43,913 nucleotides of DNA, taken from Chloroflexota bacterium. GTDB taxonomy: Bacteria; Chloroflexota; Limnocylindria; Limnocylindrales; CSP1-4. Shown piece by piece: positions 1 through 6,658 of the stretch. The notes beneath the pieces are model-generated. The model was not told the DNA's origin. It searched no databases and was given only the letters and a program-made list of their open reading frames with translations. The first letter of the stretch is position 1; every line of letters starts with the position of its first letter. The position numbers and the translations under genes are program-made. The stretch covers positions 1 to 43,913 of the forward strand of contig JAJYGH010000040.1 of the NCBI GenBank assembly GCA_021785175.1. The letters are read 5' to 3'.

Positions 1-125
1 GCGGGACCGGCCAGCCCCGTGCCGCCCGGGCCGGGCTCGAGCGCGCCACCGTCGGCCGAAAGGGTCGCCAGCACCTGGCGGGTGATCGCCTCGACGAGCG
101 CGTCGCGCTCGGGCTGCCCGCTCAT
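1..125 (-). CDS. N-terminus of a probable microcompartment-targeted enzyme (partial)
   Basis: Only the first 41 codons lie in the window; the gene runs off the left edge. The ATG overlaps the stop codon of the upstream rpiB-like gene (ATGA), so the two are translationally coupled. Residues 8-23 (DALVEAITRQVLATLS) form an amphipathic helix with hydrophobic residues spaced i, i+3/4, i+7, followed by a Gly/Pro/Leu-rich linker. Known biology: this helix-plus-linker layout is typical of encapsulation peptides that carry enzymes into bacterial microcompartments. The RpiB homologue next door has the same layout. Inference: a core enzyme of a sugar-phosphate-type microcompartment, such as a DeoC-like aldolase or another lumen enzyme. 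The catalytic domain is outside the window, so the enzyme class cannot be stated. Confidence 0.6.
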   Translation of the reverse strand, partial: MSGQPERDALVEAITRQVLATLSADGGALEPGPGGTGLAGP

Positions 126-712
126 GCTCCCGGCCTCGCGTATCGGCGCTCGTATTCCACGATCTTCGCCACGCGCGCCGCGTGCCGCCCGGGCGCCCAC
201 GGCGTCGCGAGCCACGCGTCGACGATCTCGAGGGCGAGCCCCTCGCCGACGAACCGGGCGCCGAGCGTGAGGACGTTCGCGTGGTTGTGCTCGCGGCTGT
301 TGCGCGCCGAACTGACGTCGTGGCAGGCCGCCGCACGGACGCCGGGCACCTTGTTGGCGACCATGCACGAGCCGATCCCGGCCCCGTCGATGGCGATCCC
401 CCAGCGGCACGTCCCGTCGGCGACGAGGCGCGCGACGGCGTGCGCGTAGTCGGGATAGTCGACCGCCTCCGCGGACGACGTGCCGCAGTCGTGCACGGCG
501 TACCCCGCGTCGGCGAGATGGCGGGCGATGACCTGTTTCAGCGCGAACCCTCCGTGATCGGCGCCGATGGCGACGGCGATGCGTTCGGCGGACGGATCGG
601 GACCCCCGGCCTGCGCCGGGGCGGACGAACCCGTCGCTTCGCCGCCGGCCGGGTACATCCCCTCGACCACCCGGCGGACGACGTCCCTGACCCGATCCTC
701 CGACAGCGCCAC
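122..712 (-). CDS. rpiB: RpiB/LacAB-family sugar-phosphate isomerase with N-terminal encapsulation-like extension
   Basis: 196 aa. GTG start chosen because GGAGG lies five bases upstream. Residues 45-190 are a full RpiB/LacA/LacB isomerase domain: ADHGG near residue 51, the ANK-VPG loop near 119, HNHANVLTLGAR near 142. RpiB enzymes interconvert ribose 5-phosphate and ribulose 5-phosphate, or related aldose/ketose phosphates. Normal RpiB is about 150 aa; here about 43 extra N-terminal residues contain an amphipathic helix (RVRDVVRRVVEGM) and a Gly/Ala/Pro linker, like a microcompartment encapsulation peptide. The general-base Cys of E. coli RpiB (ICGTG, Cys66) is replaced by Asp109 (IDGAG). 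It follows the CUT1 permease by about 108 bp and overlaps the next gene by 4 nt. Family assignment is firm; the exact sugar phosphate is unknown, and the microcompartment role is inferred. Confidence 0.85.
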   Translation of the reverse strand: MALSEDRVRDVVRRVVEGMYPAGGEATGSSAPAQAGGPDPSAERIAVAIGADHGGFALKQVIARHLADAGYAVHDCGTSSAEAVDYPDYAHAVARLVADGTCRWGIAIDGAGIGSCMVANKVPGVRAAACHDVSSARNSREHNHANVLTLGARFVGEGLALEIVDAWLATPWAPGRHAARVAKIVEYERRYARPGA

Positions 713-820
713 GATCGCCTCCAGCCCACGGCGTCACGGTACGCGATCGGCCCACCCGGCTGCTCGACGCCGACGCACACGATCGCGGAGATGGTGAATG
801 GGTGCTGCGAAGGCCTCCTC

Positions 821-1705
821 CTACTCACTCCGAATGGCCCCGAATGAGAGCCCGCGTACCAGATACCGCTGGAGCAGGAACGCGATGATCACCACGGGCA
901 GTGCGCCGACTGCGGCCATGGCCGCGATGTCCCCCCACAACACGTAGTGCGACTCCATCATCGTGGGCAGGATGAACGGGAGCGTCGTGACGCGGCCGCG
1001 CGACAGCAGGACGGCGATGCTGAACTCGTTCCAGTTGAAGATGAACGCGAGCAGGCCCGTGGCCACCAATGCGGGGCGGGCGTTCGGCAGCACCACGTCC
1101 CAGAACGCCCGCAGCCGGCTCGCACCGTTGACCAGCGCCGACTCCTCTCGATCGACCGGCAGGTCCTCGAAGAATCCTTTCATCACCCAGACGACGAACG
1201 GGAGAGTGAACGTGAGGTACTGCACCACCAGGGCGATGTACGTGTCGACGAGCCCGAGGGCAGACCAGAAGAGGAACATCGGGATGCCGATGGCGACCGG
1301 CGGCATGAAGAGCAGGCTGAGAATGAAGAACGACAGGTTCGTTCCGCCGACACGGAAGCGCGCCAGGGCGTACGCCGCCAGCGTCCCCAGCACCATGCCG
1401 ATCGCCGTCGCGCTCACCGCGACGATTCCACTGTCCTCCAGGCCCTTGAGGCCACCCCAGTTGAAGAGAGCGTCCGTGTAGTTCTGCAAGTACAGCCGGT
1501 CAGGAATGAACACCGGCGGATTCGTGAGCCACTCGCTGGGCGGCTTCACGGACGTGACCAGCATCCAGTAGATGGGGAAGAGGAAGAAGACGAGCCCGAT
1601 CGCCACGCCCAGGATCGACGCCCAGAGACTCGTCCGACTGCGAGTCACCGGCCGCTGCATCGCGGGCCCCGGAGGCGTCGGAGACACAGACCCTGCGCTG
1701 TTCAT
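821..1705 (-). CDS. CUT1 ABC sugar transporter permease, MalG/UgpE type
   Basis: 294 aa inner-membrane permease of a carbohydrate ABC importer. The ATG overlaps the stop of the partner permease (ATGA). Hydrophobic segments start near residue 30 (ILGVAIGLVFFLFPIYW) and continue through six predicted helices. The cytoplasmic EAA loop that docks on the ATPase is visible as ESALVNGASRLRAFWDVVLP, a degenerate form of the motif. The family (binding-protein-dependent transport, MalG-like half) normally runs 270-300 aa, so this is full length. It works with the permease at 1702-2640, the lipoprotein at 2682-4091 and the ATPase at 4118-5212. CUT1 systems usually carry oligosaccharides, polyols or sugar phosphates; the specific substrate cannot be read from the sequence. 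Confidence 0.93.
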   Translation of the reverse strand: MNSAGSVSPTPPGPAMQRPVTRSRTSLWASILGVAIGLVFFLFPIYWMLVTSVKPPSEWLTNPPVFIPDRLYLQNYTDALFNWGGLKGLEDSGIVAVSATAIGMVLGTLAAYALARFRVGGTNLSFFILSLLFMPPVAIGIPMFLFWSALGLVDTYIALVVQYLTFTLPFVVWVMKGFFEDLPVDREESALVNGASRLRAFWDVVLPNARPALVATGLLAFIFNWNEFSIAVLLSRGRVTTLPFILPTMMESHYVLWGDIAAMAAVGALPVVIIAFLLQRYLVRGLSFGAIRSE

Positions 1706-2640
1706 GCCGCCGCCTCGGCTGTCGGCGCGGGAGCGGCGGCACGGCCGACCGGTCGCTCCATGTACCTCAGGATCACACGTGCCAGCACGATCACCAGGAT
1801 CACGCTGACGTACGACATGGCCGCGCTGTAGCCGATGCTGAAATATCTGAACCCCTGCACGTAGTTGTAGAAGGCGAGGCTCTCCGTCGCCGACCCGGGA
1901 CCACCGGCCGTCAGCACGTAGATGATGTCGAACACCTTGAACGCCCCGATGAGTCGCAGGATCACCGTGATGGCGATCACGCGCCGCAGCAGCGGCAACG
2001 TCTGGTAGCGCAGGAGCTGCCATCCAGTTGACCCGTCCACCCGCGCCGCCTCGAAGACCGGCGCAGGGAGCGCGTGGAGCCCAGCCAGCAGGAGAAGCGT
2101 CACGAACGGCGTCCACTGCCAGAAGTCCACGAGGAGCAGCGACGGCAACGCCAGCCGTGGATCCGCGGTCCAGGTGAGGAGCGGAAGGTGCAGCGCGCCG
2201 AGAAAGAAGTTGAGCGGTCCGGAGCTGTAGTCGAACAGCGAGCGCCACTGGAAGGAAGCGACCGACGACGAGATGATGCTCGGGATCAGCAGCAGGGTCG
2301 CGAGGAACTGCTGGTACCGCGGTAGCCGGTGGAGCGCGAGCGCCAGCGCCAGTCCGACCCCCAGCTGCACGGTCAAGACCGACGCAGCGAAGGCGGCGGT
2401 GACCGCCAGGCTGCTCCAGAACAGGCTGTCCTGGAACAGCTCGGCGTAGTTTCCGAGCCCGATGAAGCGCGCCGGCACGAGCGACAGCAGCTGCTTGTCG
2501 GTGAACGAGATGCCCAGCGAGTAGAGCAGCGGGAAGATGCTCAGCGCGACCAGAATGATGGTCGTGGGGAGCACGGCCAGGAGGGCGAAGCGCCGCCCTC
2601 CCGACCAGCGCGAACGGCGACGCTGGCGTGCCGTCAGCAC
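1702..2640 (-). CDS. CUT1 ABC sugar transporter permease, MalF/UgpA type
   Basis: 312 aa. The GTG start at 2640 is preceded by AAGGGAG at good spacing; longer open sequence upstream runs into the binding-protein gene and was not used. A basic N-terminus (ARQRRRSRW) is followed by a first transmembrane helix and five more. The EAA loop is clear (EAARVDGSTGWQLLRYQTLP, the MalF-like version). It is the partner of the MalG-type permease, which begins inside its stop codon. The two form the transmembrane dimer of the importer. The C-terminus is an Ala/Pro-rich tail. Gene order ATPase, binding protein, MalF, MalG is a common CUT1 arrangement, all on the minus strand with short gaps, which supports one transcript from the operator region near 5240. 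Confidence 0.93.
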   Translation of the reverse strand: MLTARQRRRSRWSGGRRFALLAVLPTTIILVALSIFPLLYSLGISFTDKQLLSLVPARFIGLGNYAELFQDSLFWSSLAVTAAFAASVLTVQLGVGLALALALHRLPRYQQFLATLLLIPSIISSSVASFQWRSLFDYSSGPLNFFLGALHLPLLTWTADPRLALPSLLLVDFWQWTPFVTLLLLAGLHALPAPVFEAARVDGSTGWQLLRYQTLPLLRRVIAITVILRLIGAFKVFDIIYVLTAGGPGSATESLAFYNYVQGFRYFSIGYSAAMSYVSVILVIVLARVILRYMERPVGRAAAPAPTAEAAA

Positions 2641-2681
2641 TTCCGCTCCCTTGCCACAACCGCTCGTCCTGTCCCTCGGGA

Positions 2682-4091
2682 TCAGTACGTGATGCCGGCG
2701 GAGTGGAATGTGTTCACCCAGTCGGCGTAGGCCTTGACCTGGCTGTCCTGCCCGAGGGACGTGGTGATGCTGTCCCACTCGTTGGCGGCCTGGGTGAGGG
2801 CCTGCGTCGGCGTGAGGCTGCCCGCCAGCGCCTCGCTCACGAAGAGGTCCAGGATGTCCAGGTACCGGGGGGCGCCGGGGATCGACAGCTCCGGATAGCC
2901 CGTGGTCAGGCATGTCTTGATCGCGGAGACGTAGCTCTGGGCCTGCGCCGCCGGCATCGACGGGTTACCCAGGTGGTCCTTGACCTTGGTCGGGTCCAGA
3001 TGCGACAGACGGAAGGGGTCCTCGCCGCACTTCGGGTCGTAGACGTCCTTGATGCTGACCTCGGAGCTGTCCATGTACTGGATGACCTTGTAGGCGTTCG
3101 CCTGGTTCTTGGAGAACGCGGAGACGGCCATCACGCGCGAGTACGGCATGTAGTTGCGGACCGGGCAGGGTGCGTAGGCGTTCTTGCCCACGACCTTGCT
3201 CTGGCTCGGATCCTCCGCCTTCAGTGCGAGGTCGTCCCACTGGACGACCATGGCGGTGCTGCCGTTCAGGTACGCCTCGTTCAGCTCCTGGTAGCCGATC
3301 TGCAGGATGTTCGGCGGGGCGTACTGGGCGAGCGTGACCAGCGTCTGGAGGGCCTGAACGCCCTGGTCGGTGTTGATGGCGGGCTTCATGTCGGTGGTGA
3401 ACCACTTGCCGCCCAGGGCGGCGAAGATGTTCATGAACCACGCATAGCAGAAGCCGCGCTGCGCGAGGAACGCGTTGCCGTACTGGGTGGGCGGCTTGTG
3501 CAGTTCCTTCGCAATGCTGACGAAGTCGTCCCATGTCTGCGGCGGCTGGGTGATGCCCGCGGCCTGGAATACGTCGGTTCGGTAGGCGATCTGCAGGATG
3601 TCCCCGTCGTATGCGGCCGCGTATAGCTTGCCATTGCGGCGCAGGTTCGGGTCGCGGTAGGCCGGCAGTACGTCGCTCAGATTGAAGTCGGACTCGCTGC
3701 CCAGGTCTGCCAGGGGCGTCAGGAAGCCGTTGCTGACGAAATCGCCGATCATCTGGGGTGGGAAGACCAGCACGTCATAGATGCTGCTGCGCGTCACCAT
3801 CTCGGCGACGATCTTCTCGTACTGCCCCACGAACGGCAGGCCGATGATGTTCGTGGTTGCCCCGAACTTCGCCTTCATGTCCGGGTTGAACCACTGGAAC
3901 GGGCTGGCGTTCTGGCCCTCGTCGATCTCGACGTTGACCGTGCCCGAAGCGCTGGCGGCAGCGCCGGACGCCTTGGGCGTCGCCGAACAGGCCTCCAGGA
4001 ACGATGTGACCGCGCCGCCCATCGCAATGGCGGCGCCCGCCTGGGCGGTGCCTTTCAGGAACCGTCGTCGGCTGATCGGACGAACTGGCAT
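2682..4091 (-). CDS. Extracellular solute-binding lipoprotein of CUT1 ABC importer (Tat exported)
   Basis: 469 aa. The N-terminus has a twin-arginine signal (SRRRFLKG, residues 7-14), a hydrophobic stretch, and a lipobox-like LEAC with Cys35, so it is probably exported folded and lipid-anchored. The mature part shows the family 1 solute-binding protein fold (SBP_bac_1), for example YDVLVFPPQMIGDF near 115-130. It captures the sugar outside the cell and delivers it to the two permeases encoded just downstream. The ATG at 4091 has GGAGG upstream. The length is in the usual 420-470 aa range. The -2 position of the lipobox is Glu rather than a small residue, which is unusual but tolerated in some lipoproteins. 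The substrate is not deducible; the ribokinase and RpiB context suggests a pentose or pentose-containing compound. Confidence 0.92.
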   Translation of the reverse strand: MPVRPISRRRFLKGTAQAGAAIAMGGAVTSFLEACSATPKASGAAASASGTVNVEIDEGQNASPFQWFNPDMKAKFGATTNIIGLPFVGQYEKIVAEMVTRSSIYDVLVFPPQMIGDFVSNGFLTPLADLGSESDFNLSDVLPAYRDPNLRRNGKLYAAAYDGDILQIAYRTDVFQAAGITQPPQTWDDFVSIAKELHKPPTQYGNAFLAQRGFCYAWFMNIFAALGGKWFTTDMKPAINTDQGVQALQTLVTLAQYAPPNILQIGYQELNEAYLNGSTAMVVQWDDLALKAEDPSQSKVVGKNAYAPCPVRNYMPYSRVMAVSAFSKNQANAYKVIQYMDSSEVSIKDVYDPKCGEDPFRLSHLDPTKVKDHLGNPSMPAAQAQSYVSAIKTCLTTGYPELSIPGAPRYLDILDLFVSEALAGSLTPTQALTQAANEWDSITTSLGQDSQVKAYADWVNTFHSAGITY

Positions 4092-4117
4092 TGTCGTGAC
4101 CCTCCTCCGGACACGAT

Positions 4118-5212
4118 TCAGGCTATGCGGGCTCCCCCGTCCGAACCCGGCGCGAAGAAGTGGAGCGTCTCGGGTCTCAATTCCAGGTGCACCTCCTCGC
4201 CCTCGTTCAAGCGGAGCTCCGGCTCGGACTCCACCGTCAGCCGCTCGCCCTCGATCTGGAACTGGTAGATCACGCGGGATCCTTCCGGCGCGGCCAGGTA
4301 CACGGCGGCGACGACGCGGCCTTCCCCGGCACTGCGGTGGATCCGGACCGCCCGCGGCCGGACGCCCACGGTCACGTCGGGCCGGGTCGCCGCGCTCAAC
4401 GGCCCGCTCACGGCTTCCGTCACCGCGAGCCGGTGCCCGAGGGCGCGAACGCCCAGCTGGCCGTCGCTGCGTTCGATCGTTGCTGGCAGCAGGTTCATCT
4501 GCGGCTCGCCGATGAACCGCGCCACGAACGTGTTGCTCGGCCGGTCATACACCTCGTCGGGCGTGCCCAGCTGCTGGACCACACCGTCCTTCATGATCGC
4601 GATCAGGTCGGCCATCGCGAGGGCGTCCAGCTGGTCATGGCTGACCACCACGGTCGTCGCCCCCAGCATCTTCTGGAGACGACGAATCTCGGCGCGCATG
4701 GTGCTCCGCAGCACCGCGTCGAGGTTGGAGATCGGCTCGTCAAGCAGGAACAGACGTGGCCGCTGAACGATCGCGCGCGCGAGTGCGACCCGCTGTTGCT
4801 GGCCTCCGGAGATCTGCTGCACACCGCGTCCCAGCAGCCCGTCGATCTCCAGGAGGCGGGCCACCTCCGCCACTCTGATGTCTCGCTCGCCCCGCGGCGT
4901 GCCCCGCACCTTGAGGGGGTACGCGATGTTGTCCAGGACCGACATCTGCGGGTACAGCGCATACCCCTGGAACATCACGCCGACGTGACGGTCGCGGGGT
5001 TCGAGGCCAGTGATCTCGTCGTCGTCCAGCCAGACCTCGCCGCCATCAGGCCGCTCCAGCCCCGCGATGAGGCGCAGGGTCGTGGTCTTGCCGCTGCCGG
5101 ACGGCCCGAGAAGACACAGCAGCGTGCCATCGGGAATCTCGAGCGACAGGTCTCGCACGGCGACCACCGGGCCGAAGGATCGGGAGAGATGTTTGAGCGT
5201 GACGCGGGACAC
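4118..5212 (-). CDS. CUT1 ABC transporter ATP-binding protein, MalK/UgpC type
   Basis: 364 aa. Contains Walker A (GPSGSGKT, near residues 36-43), Q-loop (MFQGYALYP), signature (ISGGQQQR), Walker B with catalytic Glu (LFLLDEPISNLD) and switch His (VVSHD), then a C-terminal TOBE/OB regulatory domain from about residue 235, as in MalK and UgpC. It powers import through the neighbouring permeases at the inner face of the membrane. Two GTG codons compete: GTG at 5218 has AGGAG almost touching it, while GTG at 5212 has AGGAG five bases away, so 5212 is preferred; the difference is two residues. It is the first gene after the tandem CG-centred operator at 5238-5263, so it is probably under the LacI regulator encoded at 6659-7804. 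Confidence 0.93.
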   Translation of the reverse strand: MSRVTLKHLSRSFGPVVAVRDLSLEIPDGTLLCLLGPSGSGKTTTLRLIAGLERPDGGEVWLDDDEITGLEPRDRHVGVMFQGYALYPQMSVLDNIAYPLKVRGTPRGERDIRVAEVARLLEIDGLLGRGVQQISGGQQQRVALARAIVQRPRLFLLDEPISNLDAVLRSTMRAEIRRLQKMLGATTVVVSHDQLDALAMADLIAIMKDGVVQQLGTPDEVYDRPSNTFVARFIGEPQMNLLPATIERSDGQLGVRALGHRLAVTEAVSGPLSAATRPDVTVGVRPRAVRIHRSAGEGRVVAAVYLAAPEGSRVIYQFQIEGERLTVESEPELRLNEGEEVHLELRPETLHFFAPGSDGGARIA

Positions 5213-5237
5213 CGTCACTCCTCTCGCAGTCCGAAGT

Positions 5238-5263
5238 GAGATCGATTTCCTAAATCGATTTCA
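5238..5263. promoter_or_regulatory. Tandem LacI-type operator upstream of the ABC transporter operon
   Basis: The 93-bp gap between the ribokinase stop and the ATPase start contains two copies of ATCGATTTC, at 5241-5249 and 5254-5262, 13 bp apart. Each is part of a CG-centred palindrome (GAGATCGATTTC and TAAATCGATTTC; AAATCGATTT at 5252-5261 is perfect). CG-centred palindromes of this size are the standard operator type for LacI-family repressors, and a LacI-family gene lies 1.4 kb upstream. The A/T-rich composition stands out from the GC-rich surroundings. A TTGACG on the minus strand (5289-5284) could be a -35 box, but no convincing -10 was found. Confidence 0.7.
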
Positions 5264-5304
5264 CCGAGCCATGCTATAGCGCGCGTCAACTCCTCGGCGG
5301 GCGG

Positions 5305-6240
5305 TCAGACCGGGGATCGTGCCGCCAGCAGGCGCTCGACCTCCTGGCGGTCGGGGAACGAAACCTGAGTCCCGATCCTGGTGACCGAGATGGCCGCGGC
5401 GGCTGCCGCGGCCATCGTCGCGTCCGCCATCGACGCGCCCTCCGCCAGAAACACCGCCAGGGCGCCGATGAACTCATCCCCCGCGCCAGTCGGGTCGACG
5501 GCATCGACAGGTACCGCGGGCACGTGCTGTGTGGATCCGGAGGTGACGACCAGCGAGCCGCGGCTCCCGAGCGTGACGATGACGTGTCCCGGCCCTCGAG
5601 CGAGGAGGGTCTCGGCTGCGTGGGCCGCCTCCTCGAGGCTCCCCGCCGAATAGCCGGTGAGCATCTCGAGCTCGACCTCGTTCGGGACGCAGATGTCTGT
5701 GAGGCCCAGGAGCTCGTCCGGCAGCGGCGCCGCGGGCGCGGGGTTCAGGATCGTGGTAACGCCCGCGCTCCTCGCGACACGGAACGCCTCGAGCGTCGAT
5801 TCGACGGGGATCTCGAGCTGACAGCAGAGGACGTCAGCTGAAGCGATCTCCTCCCTCGCGGCGCGGACGTCCTCGGGCGTCAGCCCGTAGTTGGCCCCCG
5901 GCACGATCACGATGACGTTCTCCGCCCGATCGTCGACGAAGATCGGAGCGACCCCCGAGAAGCGATCCGCGTCCTGGAGCACGTGCGTCGTCCCGATTCC
6001 CAGGGATCGGAAGTTGTCCAGCGTGCCCTGGCCGAACACGTCGTGACCCACCCGGGCGACCATGGAGACGCGCGCCCCCAGCTTGGCCGCCGCGGTCGCC
6101 TGATTGGCCCCCTTTCCTCCGTATCCCAGGTGAAACGAGTGCCCGACGAGCGTCTCGCCGAGGGCGGGAAGGCGGGGCACCCGGGAGATCAGGTCGATCA
6201 TGCAGCTGCCGACGACGCAGATCCGGGGCTGGTTCGGCAT
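5305..6240 (-). CDS. rbsK: Ribokinase (PfkB family carbohydrate kinase)
   Basis: 311 aa, the normal size for ribokinase. It phosphorylates ribose or a related sugar at the 5-position using ATP. PfkB signature 1 is GYGGKGANQA (residues 39-48), which binds the sugar; signature 2 contains the catalytic Asp and anion hole in DPTGAGDEF near residue 255. The usual DTTGAGDxF is slightly changed (Pro after Asp, Glu before Phe). An upstream open extension beyond the ATG at 6240 is not family-like and was excluded. It lies 36 bp downstream of the EthD-like gene and after lacI, so regulator, EthD-like protein and kinase look co-transcribed. Its product, a pentose 5-phosphate, would be a substrate for the RpiB homologue at 122-712. 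Deoxyribokinase or another PfkB sugar kinase is possible. Confidence 0.88.
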   Translation of the reverse strand: MPNQPRICVVGSCMIDLISRVPRLPALGETLVGHSFHLGYGGKGANQATAAAKLGARVSMVARVGHDVFGQGTLDNFRSLGIGTTHVLQDADRFSGVAPIFVDDRAENVIVIVPGANYGLTPEDVRAAREEIASADVLCCQLEIPVESTLEAFRVARSAGVTTILNPAPAAPLPDELLGLTDICVPNEVELEMLTGYSAGSLEEAAHAAETLLARGPGHVIVTLGSRGSLVVTSGSTQHVPAVPVDAVDPTGAGDEFIGALAVFLAEGASMADATMAAAAAAAISVTRIGTQVSFPDRQEVERLLAARSPV

Positions 6241-6275
6241 GACTGTCCTCGCTTGCGCTGCCGCCGGTCCCCTGG

Positions 6276-6620
6276 TCAGTCGCGCGCGGCCTCGGGCCCC
6301 GGCATGATCAGATGCTCTTCCGTGTAGACGTGAATGCGGACCTCCGCGAACGCGTCCGCGTCGGCGCCAGCCTGGATCCCGATCTCGCTCGCGAACGCCG
6401 TCTCCATCGCGTCGATGCTCTCCCACCACATCTCGGCCGTACCGTCATATTCGGGTTCCTCTCGCGCGTCTGGTTGACGCTGGGTCGCGATGTTGATGCG
6501 GTAGCCGAGGAGACCTGGCAACTGCGTTGAGAGCTGCGTGTGTTCGTGGAGCCATCGCCGGGCGAACTCCTCGCGCGAGAGGTTCGGCCTGCGCTTGAGC
6601 AACGCGATGAGCTTGACCAT
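6276..6620 (-). CDS. EthD-like dimeric alpha/beta-barrel domain protein
   Basis: 114 aa. The sequence starts MVKLIALLKRRPNLSREEF and has an HEHTQL segment near residue 25, a pattern of the EthD family (small ferredoxin-like proteins that form dimeric barrels). EthD was named for a protein needed for ethyl tert-butyl ether degradation, but most members have no known reaction. GGGAGG lies seven bases upstream of the ATG, supporting the start. It sits between the LacI regulator and ribokinase with gaps of about 36-38 bp, so it is probably expressed with the sugar module. Family assignment is reasonable; a role in sugar catabolism (for example a mutarotase-like or lyase function) is only a guess from context. 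Confidence 0.75.
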   Translation of the reverse strand: MVKLIALLKRRPNLSREEFARRWLHEHTQLSTQLPGLLGYRINIATQRQPDAREEPEYDGTAEMWWESIDAMETAFASEIGIQAGADADAFAEVRIHVYTEEHLIMPGPEAARD

Positions 6621-6658
6621 CCGTCCGCCTCCCGGTGACTCCTGCCTGATCGGATCTG

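Noticed and set aside
538-828. Possible small leader protein upstream of rpiB
   Set aside because: It overlaps rpiB in another frame, lacks a conserved pattern, and its latter half is Arg/Ser shadow sequence.
5284-5289. TTGACG as the -35 box of the ABC operon
   Set aside because: No acceptable -10 hexamer lies 16-18 bp downstream, so the promoter could not be placed.
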